Positions 1-10,693 of a DNA stretch of 64,000 nucleotides are shown piece by piece. The stretch covers positions 36,172,319 to 36,236,318 of the forward strand of contig JAVMKO010000006.1 in NCBI GenBank assembly GCA_032164245.1. Direction: 5' to 3'. Each line of letters opens with the position of its first letter. Within the stretch, counting starts at the first letter, position 1. The position numbers were made by a program, and so were the translations under genes. The notes under the pieces are model-generated. The model worked only from the letters and a program-made list of their open reading frames with translations. It was not told the DNA's origin and made no database searches. The DNA is from Sternotherus odoratus. Lineage: Eukaryota > Chordata > Testudines > Kinosternidae.

Positions 1-1784
1 TGCACAGCTACGAGCTGTTTAAGGACATGAAGATAAGAACTATCTTATTTCCAACTGAAACAGCTGCGGGAGTTTAGGGAGGGAAAGTGTAATGATCTCA
101 GCCAGAATTAGGTCTGGACAGTGAGGCTAACAACCTGACTCTTGTGAAAATCCCCTGGAACATCTAACGACCACAAGTGGTCAGAACTGGAGTTTATTTT
201 TAAAAGAAAGACATTTCATCAGAAAGGCTGGCACTTCCAGGAGCACAGCACCATCTAGCACTGCACTGGAGACCTAGGGCCACCACTGACTCAGAGAGGA
301 GAATGCCCTGTACATAGTCTTCAAAACACTTCCTGCAACCCTGGGGTGTTCCTTAAAAGTCTCCCATCCAAATAATGACCAGGGCTAGTCAGTTTATAAT
401 AACCCTGCTCAGCAGACAAGCCCATCATACACTGCACACCTTCCATGGTTACACTAATGGCCAGACTCTCAAAAGAGCTTAGCACCAAACTGGAGTGCAG
501 CCAGTAGAGTGCAGCAGCAAACTCAGCCCAGAGTATGGGGAAGAAAGGAGGTGAGAGGAACAATCGTACAGTGCTCAAAGCTGCCCATTCTGACACTGGC
601 TAGTTAGCAAAACTGAGGGATTGTGGGGGTCCTATTTACTCCTCTTTAGAAGGAGCCTTAATACAGGACCTCAAAACACTGTGAGGAGGGGAAAACTAGA
701 TTGTAAGAAAGACACAGATACATCCCTAGGGGCTTTAAGGGCACAAGGTTGACAAGCCACAAAAAGAGGGATTTCTCTTTTAATTAGTGGGAGATAGACG
801 AATAATTTGCTCTCAAGCAAGGGGCATTCCCAGATATCCCCATGTAAGAACGAACTAGCAAATTCCCAAGGCAGGTGTCTGGCAAAAGCCTCCAGATAGA
901 AATTTTCATGCAAGTTTCAAGAAACATGCAAAAGATTCCAAGTCTGAGTTGCTGAAGCATTTGTCTTTTCTGTGCTCTCAGTGACCGTGCACATGCGCGC
1001 GCACACAAACACACACACACACAGAGTTTGGCAGTGGTTGCGTTCCAGAGCTGGTAATACAAGCCATGAAGCAGGCTGCCAAGACAAGCAAAAGAATGAG
1101 CCAGGCCCCATTTCATTGGCCCACCATACACTGCATATGGCCCTGGAACCAGCCAAGAGAGTGTTCTCACCCTCCTTGAAGGCATAGGAGACCCTGTGTT
1201 TTCAAATACACCTCCACAGGGCCTTCATTAAAGGAAAATGGAAACATAATGTGCGTGCATGCGTCTCTCTCTGTCTGTCTCAATATTTCTCCCTTTCCCC
1301 CCCAATTTGCTCCGCACTACCACTGAAATAGAAGAATGCCTTCTGCAGCAGAAAGCACAAAAGAATGTGACTTCCATTCAGTTCTGTGCCTGGCTACTAA
1401 AGTGGACTTGGGACTGAGTGAGCAGAGGGAATCTCTAGGAGCTCACTCTCTTTCCAGGGCATAGAGAGCAAGTAGGAGGAAGTACACTCATGGGGTAGCA
1501 GAACACATTGAAAAACTCTCCTTGTAAGAATACTAAAGTGGGCCTCCTGGAATTCAGATGATCTTATTCTTAACCAACACATTCACTGTGTGGACAGGTG
1601 AATTAGAAAACAAAAATCTGAAGAGATGCTAAAATCCACTTCCCACTGTGGCACCAAACTGAAATGAGTTGCATTACCAGAACCCACCAAAACCAGGCAT
1701 TAACCAAAACACATGGCTCTTAGGGCAAAATACTGCATCTGTGAACCTTGACTCTGCTCTCCATGTGTGTGCAGGTCTCATTTG
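1..1784. other. No gene recognised; includes a CA microsatellite
   Basis: Average-composition vertebrate DNA without a convincing exon or transposon protein. Open frames are short and in conflicting phases. A purine-pyrimidine tract with CG and CA dinucleotides followed by a (CA)n run lies at about 989-1024, and a CT/GT-rich tract at about 1255-1285. These are ordinary microsatellites. Confidence 0.6.
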
Positions 1785-2010
1785 TGTACATCTACACTAC
1801 ATTAAAGACCCCTACAGCACAGAGTCTCAGAGCTTGGGTCAACTGCAGCATAGAGCTATTTAGGCGCAGCCTGTGGCCTGGGCCCTGAAACCCACCCCCG
1901 GTGCAGGGTTTCAGAGCCTGAGCTCCAGCACAAGCTTGAACATCTCCACTGCAACTTTTAGCCCCATGAGCCCAAGTTGCAGCAATGCCATGGGTCGAGT
2001 GTAGGCATTT
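1785..2010. mobile_element. Possible MITE relic (reptile small-palindrome type)
   Basis: The segment opens with a 'catctacactacattaaag' motif and shows inverted, G/C-balanced internal segments. It resembles the better preserved element at 41957-42189, which starts and ends with 'gtctgtgcactgcaatt'-like termini. No clear target duplication is visible, so family and boundaries are uncertain. Confidence 0.3.
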
Positions 2011-2297
2011 TGCCTATTGATGCACCCATCTGTGTAGTATCTAGATGCCAGGGACATCAGTGAGAGTTCCTTGCACAGAGGGAGAACAGAATGTCCAGGT
2101 GCACCTAAGAAGAAAATTTTCCTTGTAGACAGTAGAGAACAGGCTCTGGAGCCAGCCCTAAAGGAGACTTCTATGTTTGCATTTTAAGAAGGTCTGTCAG
2201 CCTTAGTCCTACCCTCTCAGCCCACAACCCTTAGCCTCTCAGAAGCTGTGCGGACTCCCAGACATGCATAAAGACCTAGCAACCAAAGCCCCAGGTG

Positions 2298-2425
2298 ATA
2301 GGTGCTGGAACTAGGGGTGTTGCCGCCACCCCGGGCTTGAAGTGGTTTTTGTCATATCCAGGGTTTACAGTTTGGTTCAATGGCTCTCAGCACCCCCACT
2401 ATACAAATTGTTCCAGCATCTGTGG
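2298..2425. mobile_element. Short TIR element (hAT-MITE-like), first copy
   Basis: Terminal inverted repeats ggtgctggaac (2301-2311) and gttccagcatc (2410-2420) match at 10 of 11 positions. The body is clearly homologous to 29288-29537, sharing 'cttgaagtggttt' and 'aatggctctcagcaccc'. Two dispersed copies with inverted ends fit a short non-autonomous DNA transposon. The hAT assignment is an inference from the TIR style. Confidence 0.55.
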
Positions 2426-3471
2426 GTGCCCCAGGCCTCACCTCCCTTTCCTTGTGTCCCTTCCCTCCTCTAGCTGGACTGCAAGCTGCCGAGGGCAAGG
2501 CCTTGTAAAGCCCCAACACGCCCCTGGCTTCACACAAGTCAAAGCGATCTCGGTACCTGGCACCAGGCCCTACACACTCCGGTGTCTTCACACCAACCAG
2601 CGAGGGACAGGGATGGGGCCAGGCTCTGCCTGAACTCCGGCCCCCGCTTCCCTTTCCAGAGAGAAAGTCCGCCGGCGCCCTGGGCGCGTTCGTGGGCGGT
2701 AGCAGGGGCGTGAGACGGGCCCGACCAGGCTCAGCAGCTCCCCGGGCCAGCACCACATTCCCGGTCACGGCGCGCAGCCGGTCCCTGGGGTCAATCGGGG
2801 GACACGCAGCCGCCCTGCTCAGGCCACGGGCGGGGGACGCGGCGGATCCCGAGGAGACCCAGGACTCCTGAGCGCCCCCGTGCGTGTGCGGGACCGGGGC
2901 AGAGCCCAAAGCACAGCGCAGCCCTGGGGCGACACGGAGCATCGTCCCCGCGGGAGAGCGGCCCGGAGCCCCCGATGCTGCCCCCGATCCCGGCCGGTTT
3001 AGGTTCCGGGCCCGGCTTTGCAGCTGGTCTGTTCCGGGTCCCGGCCCGGCTACTCCCGGGAGAGAGCCCGGGGCTTCCCGACCCCCCACGTCTCGCTCCC
3101 AGTTCTGCCCGGTGCGAAAGCGCCCCAGGTCCCGCTCCCGGCCCCGCACCGAGCCCTCCCCGCCAGCTTCCTTCCACTCCCCGCTCCGCCCAGACCCACC
3201 GTGCAGAGGGAGAAGGCGGCCGAGGTGCCCCCGGGGCCCGGCTGCAGAAGCCGGAGACAGGCAGCACGCTCAGCCCCTCCGCTGCCGCCTGGCTCCGGTG
3301 CTCTGCCCCTGTCCCCAGGCCCGTCCTGCCGAGTCTGGTCCCGGGAGGAGCCGGAGCAGCTGCCGCCCCCGGGGCGCCTGGCCAGCAGCCACAGCCGCCG
3401 CCCCCCGTCGCTGCCCCGGTGCGTCCCTCCCACAAGCTGTGGCGGGCGGCTGGGTGGGTTGCATCAGCCCC

Positions 3472-3481
3472 GGTTATATAG
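3472..3481 (-). promoter_or_regulatory. TATA-like box, minus strand
   Basis: On the minus strand the bases read CTATATAACC, inside an otherwise GC-saturated island where an AT-only octamer is conspicuous. It would place a start site near 3440-3450 and transcription leftwards. About 250 bases downstream (at 3199) the minus strand reads GCACG|GTGGGT, a plausible splice donor ending a non-coding or short first exon. The plus-strand reading GGTTATATAG could also act as a TATA element for rightward transcription, so direction is not proven. Confidence 0.4.
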
Positions 3482-3775
3482 CGGCCCCTGGGCTGCGGGG
3501 AGGGGTCGGGAATGCGGAACCGGCCGGGCTGCCAGCTCCAGACGTCAGGGAGGGTGGAGAAGAGGGGACCGCAGGGGAGGAGAGCGCAGGCCGGGGGTGG
3601 GACCAGCTCTACAGAGACAGTGACCTCCACCCCCCTCCACCCGCTGTACATCCCCGGGAGCGAGCGCGAGCTGCACACCCCCTGCGCCCCCACCCCCGGG
3701 AAGGGCGGATCAGCGCCACATGAACTCCTCTTCTCCGCTCCCTACATCCGGGGGGGGGGGGCAGGGGCTCCACGG

Positions 3776-3850
3776 CAGAACACATACCTCCGCCGCCGCC
3801 TCCTCCTCTTCCTCACCCCGCGCATCCCAGCGAGGCGGCTGGGTGCAATG
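3776..3850 (-). other. Possible minus-strand first-exon end with strong donor
   Basis: Reading leftwards, the minus strand gives GCGGAG|GTATGTGT, with the exon ending at 3788. This is close to the consensus MAG|GTRAGT and is one of the best donor-like sites in the island. The preceding bases encode a run of arginines after a possible ATG, but no protein family is recognisable. It may equally be a 5' untranslated exon or a chance match. Confidence 0.25.
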
Positions 3851-4551
3851 GAGGAGCCGGCTGCATGCTGCATACACGCCGCCGCCGCCTCGCGCTGTGG
3901 ATCAGACCGGGGCGGGGGAGTCAGCTACACAACGAGAGACAGGCGCACACGGCTCTCCCCGTGCATCGCCCTCTTCACCGCCCCTCACGTCCTGGGAGAA
4001 GGAAAGGCGAAGGGGGTGAATTGCCAGGCTCCCTGGCCTTCAGCGCCGGTCTCGCCCCCTCCTCTGCATTATCCACAGCTCCGCCAGGGCCGGAAGGAGT
4101 TGCGTCGTGTTCCAGCCTCTCCACATCAGCCCTCCGTTTGGGGGGCGGCGGAGCTTGGAGGCGAGACCTTGAGGGTGGCTGCTCCAGATCTCCCACTTCT
4201 CATTCCTACTGGTTGAAAACGAGGAAGGGGGGAGGGAAGAGTTGAGAAACACATGGGACTGCGGGAGAGACTGCATCCCACTGACGTGTGAGGGCAGACA
4301 ATGAGCCGAGGAAGGTGGAAGGCGGGAGAAGGCTGCAGTGAGTCCTCACACCACACATCTGGGCACCCATTGGGGTTCATCTTGCCCTCTAATTTCGCCA
4401 TCACTCACACCGGGGCTGGCTCCTTCGCCATACACATAACGCCTTGCTCTCTGTTTTGCACCCTTCTCCCCTTCCCCCAGAACTCCGAGAAGGAAGCAGA
4501 GAGGTAATCAGAAAGCATGACTTTTAAAGCTACCTCCACACAACTGCTGTC

Positions 4552-4690
4552 ATCACAGAAATGTAGGATAGGAAGGGACATCAACAGGTCACCTCCCCTT
4601 CTCGATCATCTGGATCTAATGGGAGACTAGGCTGTCTTCAGATCCTCCCTATGTACATATCCACACATACTTCCCCTACCCCACACTAGC
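4552..4690 (-). mobile_element. CR1 LINE 3'-end fragment
   Basis: The plus strand reads 'cacagaaatgtaggatagg' followed by 'aagggac' and 'caggtcacct'. This is the reverse complement of the conserved CR1 3' terminus, also seen at 20981-21100. Only the terminal 3' part is present, as is usual for 5'-truncated CR1 insertions. It is diverged and looks old. Confidence 0.6.
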
Positions 4691-7300
4691 AAAAGCAGAC
4701 AAGGTAGCAGGTAGAAAAGACAACTGAGGCCTTCCGGTTAATTTAAATGCAATGATTTGACTCACCTTCTTCTTCCTCCCCCAAGACATTTGTCACCTAT
4801 CTCACCCACATTTGCCAGATCATACCAGGTTTTCAAAACCACAATGCCCAGCCTCCAGGAGCCTGTTGGACTTGTCACTGATTCTAGATACTCAAACAGC
4901 TCTACTTGCCAAAAATGCCATTTTCCACCTTACAGTGATAGAATACTCTCCCCTTTTTCTCTGATGAGGACCCCCTGGCTCCAGTGGCTAATGAGTTCAT
5001 CCCTTCAGACTGCAGTATGTAATTCCCCTACCCCCCACATACCTGTGACTAAAGCCAGAGATCATCAGGAAGGTGTAGGTAATACATCACACCTGTCCTC
5101 TAGCAGGACAAACTGCAGAGATCATATTACACCAGTGCTACACAAACTGGACTGGATGAACATTCACTTCCACTTTCTGATACTAATCTCAAAGCTTTTA
5201 TTGAGACATTAGAAATTTCAGAATTTTTCATAAATGGGTACAATGTCTCAAGTGAAAGATTGTCTCAGGGACACACTCCCACATTAATTGTCATCCAGCC
5301 CATGTCCCCTCTCATTCACAATCACACCTGTTCTTGATCACAGAACAGTCTTGGGACAACTACAGCAATTGTTCTCTTGCAAAAGTCACATTAAGTATTT
5401 TTAGTTCCCTTTAATGTGTTTTAAACAGCAGGAAACTGTAATAAGGAGCCAGTACTATGCAGGTTCTCCTTAGACTTACAGCATGGGGTCCACGGATCAC
5501 ATTTCCAGAACTGCTGAGAAAGGCTATCTCAAGAATCAACACTTCTTAAATCTGTCATAGCAGCTGCAATCCTTTGGCACACTATAACTCACTGAGTCTG
5601 GAGAAGAAACCAGAGGAAGAGCCTTCTGTGCAGTAGGTACAAGTCTCTAGACTTCTTCCCAAGAAGACTGACATGTGTCCAACCCTTGCCCCATTTGTAG
5701 TGTGCTGCTAAACTCACTTCACCACCAAATTATTTGCCAGATACTCAGAGCAGAAGAAAACTTTGATATCTGCTCAAGAACCTAATGGCTAACTCAAAGA
5801 GTAGGATGGAGAATTAGTAGTCCCATATGGACAAAGCTCACTGTAACTAATAATCTATGTCCAGAGACTAGATATTACAATAATAAATACTAATTAGATA
5901 CCTAGATAGATACTATCATCCTCATTTTTCTTTTCCTTTTGATTCCTTATCATTCACTTCTTTTCATCATCCATAGCTGGGAAGCAAAAGAGAAAGTCTA
6001 AACTGTACTTCACAAGTACCTTCATTCCCATCTAGAACTCCATGAGAGTTAACAGTGGCTGGGATGTTTGCCATAATTCAATCCTCAGGAACTCTTGTGT
6101 TCATTATGGGCTTCATTCTTCCAGCCTCTGCAAATCATCCTATTGAAACTGATGGCAGAAGTGGACTTTGTAATAGGGTTTTTCCCCATCACCTATTAGA
6201 GAACATGGGGAGGGAAACCCAGTTAGAGACAAGCTCCACACCTGTGGGGTATTTGAATGTTTATCTTCTGGACAGAGGGGATGGAGTTAGTGAAGAATGA
6301 TGAATCCATTAGCAAACCTGGGCCTTGTAAGTAGGCTGAGGACACTCACTAGAAGGGTGAACTATGATAAAGGTAGGTCTCTCCTGTAGAGAGGCAGCAA
6401 AGCAGATTCTTGTCAGAGGATATCCTTAGATGGGGCTTAGAGAAAACAAGGAGATGGCTAAGAGCAGTTTCTGGGGTCCTTGTGCAGAGAATGCAGTGAG
6501 GGAACCCTGTGAAGAAACTCTGGGGAATGGTCAGATTAACCCAAGAAGAGCAGAAACAGTATTGGTTGGGGATATTTTGGTTTGACTATATAATTGGAGT
6601 TTTGTAACCCTGGAAGGTCTCCAGCCATGTCATTCTTACCTTCATACCTACTTTCCTCCTCATCTCAGTCCTTTAGTCTACCAGTCTCCAAAGCAGAAAG
6701 CCTAAGAAAGGTATAACTTCTTTCTATGCACACAACCACATTTTTCTATGCAACTGCAAGGGAACCACTTATATGGACAAAGAAAACTGAAAGTTTGCTA
6801 AAGTGCATGATAGCTGCACAGGGGGTGGGGAACCACCAGAAATACTATAACACAAAATATAATAGTCTGATGATACCTCAACATTACATTTATTATTTGT
6901 GTCAATACAAGTTTGTGTATTTTTGTGCACTGTAGAGTATATGGAGGGAGAAAGGAAGTGGGTATGAAAATGAGGCAATACAATAGACACAGGAGAAAAA
7001 AATATGAAGTACATATAGGAAGCTCTATAAATAGAGAGAACCTACAATCAAAGCAGTTTTAACTGAAGATGAATTGATCCCAGGACTGTGGAAAGGTAAA
7101 GCAGTTAAGTGGGAGTTAATTCACCTTGTCTGCAAGGCCTTCAATTAGGAAATCATTTTTTCATCTTCCTTATACATACATTTCCAGAACCACTAAGCTG
7201 TACATGTGCCAAGAACAAGTGATGGTATGACTGGATTGCTGTAACCTTTGTCCTTTCTTACCCTGTTCCTTTTGACCGTCACCTTTACTCATGTCACATC
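4691..7300. other. No gene or clear repeat recognised
   Basis: AT-rich, low-CpG sequence with only short, mutually inconsistent open frames, the longest about 150 residues at 4757-5212 with no recognisable motif. No transposon protein, tandem array or inverted termini stood out. It may be intronic or intergenic. Confidence 0.5.
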
Positions 7301-7306
7301 TCATAT

Positions 7307-7367
7307 TTAGATTGTAAGATCCCTGGGGCAGGGCCTGGGCTCTTCTACTGGGGGCGTTTAGCCTTTT
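7307..7367 (+). mobile_element. SINE tail fragment
   Basis: The motif 'agattgtaagatccctgg' followed by 'ggcagggcctgggctct' matches the tail motif also found at about 45411-45450 ('gtgtaagttcttcagggcag'). It is a common 3'-end module of old amniote SINEs. Only the tail is recognisable. Confidence 0.45.
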
Positions 7368-7556
7368 TCCAAACTCATGTTCCCTGCGAGACCCCGAGGC
7401 CTCGGCTGCTGCCGCGGGGGACCCCAGAGCCCTGGGGAACATTCCCACTGATGCCCGAGAGACTCTCCCAGTGCAGAGCCCAGAGCTTGTCCTGCCCCCC
7501 CCCTGGGCCCCAGAGCCCCGCTCCCAGGAAGCGCCCCATGTGGGGAGAAGGGACTG
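7368..7556. other. GC-rich island-like insert abutting a PLE
   Basis: About 190 bases of C/G-rich sequence stand out from AT-rich neighbours. They lie exactly between a SINE tail and the internal end of a truncated PLE. No open frame here has recognisable content. It may be a non-autonomous insertion or sequence captured at the PLE 5' junction. Confidence 0.35.
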
Positions 7557-7942
7557 TCCAGTTTGAAACTTCAAGATCAGACTGCAAAGAGAGACTGCAG
7601 AGCTGCAATTCATTTGCAAATTTAACACAATCAATCTGGGACTGAACAAAGACCTTGAGTGGCTTGCTAATTACAAAAACAGCTTCTCCTCCCTCCAAGT
7701 TCACACCTTCAATTCAGCTGCTAGAAGAATCTCTCACCCTCCCTGATTTGAGATAACAAACTGGTTCAGCCTGATTGGACTAACCTTGTTACCTCCTACC
7801 TGATTCCTGACTATTTATCTATACCTGCCTCTGGACACTTCCACTGCTTGCATCTGACGAAGTGGGTATTAGCCCACAAAAGCTTATGCTTCAAAACTTT
7901 ATAGTTAGTCTTTAAGGTGCCACAAAACTCTTTGTTACCTCA
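7557..7942 (+). mobile_element. Penelope-like element, 5'-truncated copy
   Basis: This matches the right arm of the well-preserved PLE at 50823-51108 over nearly its full length. Shared blocks are 'ttgctaattacaaaaacagc', the C/T-rich 'ccctgatttgagataacaa' block, 'cactgcttgcatc', and the terminal 'gtctttaaggtgccaca'. It starts within the segment following the endonuclease gene and ends at 'ctctttgttacct'. Unlike most copies here it has only one, directly oriented end, with no inverted partner. A hammerhead-like core lies at 7854-7891. Confidence 0.8.
7854..7891 (+). ncRNA. Decayed hammerhead-ribozyme-like core in PLE terminus
   Basis: The bases show the hammerhead layout: CTGACGA (7854-7860, fitting the invariant CUGANGA box), a helix II of gtggg/cccac closed by a short loop (7862-7877), then the GAAA-box position (7878-7881), then a tiny helix III of gc-TTAT-gc (7882-7889). 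In this copy the GAAA box reads AAAA, so the conserved G is lost and activity is unlikely. Hammerhead motifs are established in terminal repeats of Penelope-like retroelements, including minimal forms with a short helix III. Helix I pairing is not convincing in the monomer. Confidence 0.55.
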
Positions 7943-8494
7943 ATATTGCTACTGCTGTTCCAGTTCCACAAATGGTGGGACAACAATGTAGACAGTGCTC
8001 GTAATGGCCACTGGCATTTTAAGCACCATCTCATCTACCCCTGCTCAGAGCAGATCCACAGTGCTTAAAATGCTGCCTATCCCAGCACGTTGCACACCCT
8101 AGAGAGATGAACTACTGGAGGTGAACTGGGAGTGGGGGCACCAGTGGAAAACATTTGGCAAAAGTCAAGTGAAGACTAGACATAGGTCTATTTGCAACAT
8201 CTAGCACAATTCTGAGTAGTTAATTATTACTAATAGAATAAGGCTCTTGTGCACTAGAATGTCACCCCTCTTCTTTATCACAGCTGGGTAGCACAGTAAT
8301 GTGTGTGTAAAAATGCCTAGGCAGACATGCGTGCACACACATCCTGTATGTGGCTTTCATTGCTGCTCTGCACAGAGCTGATGGGGTTAATGATTTTCTC
8401 TCTGCCCACTTGGGATCAGCAGGCAGTGTGATTGCTCCATTTAGCTCAGATTCCCCAGATTGGCTCCTAGCTTCCAGACTAATTATCTAATATC
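7943..8494. other. No gene recognised
   Basis: Unannotatable sequence between a PLE copy and an old LINE relic. A weak inverted theme is visible ('cagtgctcgtaatggcca' and 'cagtgcttaaaatgctg', near 7993-8070), but it was not strong enough to call as an element. Confidence 0.45.
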
Positions 8495-8790
8495 TTTCTA
8501 CATTAAATGGTATTTGCCATCTGTTGCCCAATCACTAAACCACCCAAATCCTCTGGAATCCCATTCAAATGCTTCTCCTCATTTGCTTTGCCTCCAGCAT
8601 TTGAAAACCTGGAGATCTTAATTCCAAAACCCTCATCCAAATAACTTATGTTTACTATGAGCAACACTGTCACCAAAACTGACCCCTGGGGTTTGCCAAT
8701 AGTTATCCCTTTCCAACAGAAATGTTTCTGTCACTTCCCTTTGGTTCTCACTTAAGCCAATTTTCTAGTCAGTGTCCTAGCCTCTTAACC
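8495..8790 (-). mobile_element. Old CR1/L3-type LINE relic
   Basis: Phrases such as 'atttgccatctgttgcccaa' and 'ctgacccctggggtttgcca' parallel the minus-strand LINE at 22480-22690 ('atttgccattttgttgccca' and 'ggccaacccttggagaacac'). This is the antisense of the reverse-transcriptase region around the catalytic box. It has many indels and no open frame. It is a much older copy of the same LINE lineage. Confidence 0.55.
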
Positions 8791-8814
8791 TCAAGCCTAT
8801 TCTGTGAGCTAAGG

Positions 8815-8960
8815 CACAGGAATGGGACTCAGGACTTCCAAAGTCTATTCCCTACTCTGCCACTGACTTCTGTGTGACCTTGGTCAAGTCATTTAGATCA
8901 AAATTTTCAACCATGAGCAAAATTTTCAAATTGATTTTGCCAGGTACTGAACATCCACAG
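8815..8960 (+). mobile_element. MIR-like SINE
   Basis: The core 'ctctgccactgacttctgtg' with 'tgaccttggtcaagtcattt' matches the highly conserved MIR core (CORE-SINE), plus orientation, preceded by a degraded tRNA-derived portion. The tail is not clearly preserved. Confidence 0.7.
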
Positions 8961-9505
8961 CTCTCAATGACTTACACACAACAGAGAGAGTGACTAAAGC
9001 CCAGGCCACTTATTTATGAACAAAGGAATAAGAAGATAATAGATCAGACCACTAGTTCAGCTAGTCTGGTATCCTGTCTCTGAGAGTGCATAGAATGAGA
9101 TGCTTTAGAGGAAGGTGCAAGAAACCTTATAATGGACAGTCAGTTATGGAACACAGATTTTAATGAGATGGGTGTATTTTCATTAGTAGCTCAAACACTT
9201 CTTTTCTAATCTCTTGCAGTATGCAAGAATGAATATTGTCTTGGGGTTTCTGGGCTATAATTAATCAGTTCATTCAGCGCCTCCTCTTGTGACACCTCAC
9301 TGTCAGACAGTGCTTCATCTCAGTTACTTGAAAAGAGTAATTCTGGGGCATGTGTCTCCCCAACATCCTCTGCTGACAAAATCATTTAGCCTCTCTGCAC
9401 TGTCCTTATCCTCCTTCATTGTTCCCCTTTGCCCCTGGTAGTCCGGCAGATCCACTAAATCTCTTGCAGTGTTCCTGTTTCCACTATACTTAAAGAATGT
9501 CTTGT

Positions 9506-9706
9506 ATGCAGTGCTGTTGGAGCTGGGTTGGTCCCAGCATATTAGAGATAGAAGGTGGGTGAGGTAATATCTTTTATTGGACCAGCTTCTGTTGGTGAGA
9601 GAGACAAGCTTTTGATCTTACACAGAGCTCTTCTTGGTGTAAGCTCTTCTCCCGCACCAACACAAGATGGTCCAATAAAAGAAATTACCTCACTACCTTG
9701 TCTCTC
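9506..9706. mobile_element. Palindromic PLE insertion of a second subfamily
   Basis: The insertion is bracketed by a perfect 15-bp duplication (taaagaatgtcttgt at 9491-9505 and 9707-9721). Within it, 'gaggtaatatcttttattgg' (from about 9559) is repeated in inverted form as 'ccaataaaagaaattacctc' (about 9672-9691). The outer left end 'ctgggttggtcccagcat' resembles the PLE terminal phrase 'cagactaacacggctac' in layout. Its minus strand carries a degraded hammerhead-like segment around 9610-9635. I read it as two inverted PLE tails with no body. Naming it PLE rests on layout and on similarity to tails I know from turtle genomes. Confidence 0.65.
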
Positions 9707-9721
9707 TAAAGAATGTCTTGT

Positions 9722-10415
9722 TACTTGTGTCTGTTTGCTCTTAAAATTCCCTCTGTCTTCCTGCATCCCCTCTTATGTTTTACCCGCTGTCGTTTATTCT
9801 CCTAGTAGCTTCGCTAGGGTTGGATTTTCATTTTCTGAATGCTACCTCTTTGATTTGAATAATCCCTTGCACTTGGATTTATCTAGACTGTTTTTTTTTT
9901 GTTTCCTTTGTGCTCTTTAGTAGAATGCTATTAATGAAAGGGTAAGAAAAACCTTTTTATTTCTTGTTCAAAACCTCTTTTTCCCCCAGAAAGCTCTTCC
10001 CACCCCCAACACCTCACTGTCACACTCTTGCTCCACTACTCTTAGTTTTCTCACTTTTTTACTCTTTGTCCCTCCCCTTTACTCCCCCTCTCTCTGGCTC
10101 AGTATTTGAAATCCCTGCCCATAGCGACGAAAGGAAAAAAACAACAACACAACACTCCAGCCTGAGGGAGGCCAGAGCTTGGGATTCCTTCCGAGAAAAC
10201 TCAGAAGTCAGGGGAAAGAGAGAAGCAAAAAGGGAGGCGGGAAGATGTTTCAAGGGGGGGAAATGAGTTAATATCTCAAGGAAACCGGCTAGGGTCAGAG
10301 ATAAAACACAGAGAAGTGATAGACGCTCCCACCTAAACATATCTGTGAGAGTCTGATCCCCTAGAAAAAGACTTTTCCAACTAGTAAGCCTAACACCCAA
10401 AACGTTTAGACGTGA
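9722..10415. other. No gene recognised
   Basis: T/C-rich in its first half (about 9880-10100) and purine-rich in the second. The two overlapping open frames on opposite strands (100 and 122 residues) have low-complexity composition and no recognisable domain. Confidence 0.45.
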
Positions 10416-10693
10416 TAGGGAGACCATACGTCCCGTTTTAGTAGGGACAGATTTTTTTTAAGCCTTGTCCCAGCCATCCTGACTTTTTTGGCAAAAGTGG
10501 GCATTTGTCCAGTTTGCTCTTGCCAGCTTGATCAGTTTGCAAGAGCAAATGCAACAAATGCCCACTTTTGTCAACAAAGTGGGTGGGGGGGTGGGGGGGA
10601 AATGAGTGGTGATACCAATCCCGTGCAGGGGGGAGGAAGGGCTTGAGTGAGCAGTGATGCCAGTCCCACCCTTTGGGATATATGGTCACCCTA
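10416..10693. mobile_element. hAT-like MITE with internal hairpin
   Basis: The ends are tagggagaccatacgtcc and ggatatatggtcaccct(a), imperfect inverted repeats of the same type as the 132- and 137-bp MITEs at 29386 and 58613. Inside is a strong foldback: caaaagtgggcatttg (10492-10507) pairs with caaatgcccacttttg (10555-10570), and ttgctcttgc (about 10514-10523) pairs with gcaagagcaa (about 10539-10548). The expected 8-bp duplication is not recognisable. Confidence 0.55.

Larger units (their letters stand above)
2640..4110. promoter_or_regulatory. CpG island, probable promoter region
   Basis: About 1.5 kb is strongly GC-rich and dense in CpG, in sharp contrast to the AT-rich flanks. In vertebrates such islands usually mark promoters and first exons. 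Long frames are open in nearly every phase on both strands (for example 300 residues on the minus strand and 279 on the plus), which is what stop-poor GC-rich DNA gives. None shows a recognisable domain, so they are not called as genes. CCG/CGG trinucleotide runs occur near 3790-3815 and 3878-3892. A TATA-like box and splice-donor-like sites suggest minus-strand transcription. Confidence 0.75.

Noticed and set aside
1001..1023. CA repeat as a regulatory Z-DNA element
   Set aside because: A short, ordinary microsatellite; no further evidence of function.
2791..3723. Long open frames (up to 300 residues minus, 279 plus) in the left CpG island
   Set aside because: Several frames on both strands are open at once because stop codons are rare in GC-rich DNA. 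The compositions are Pro/Gly/Ala/Arg-rich with no domain.
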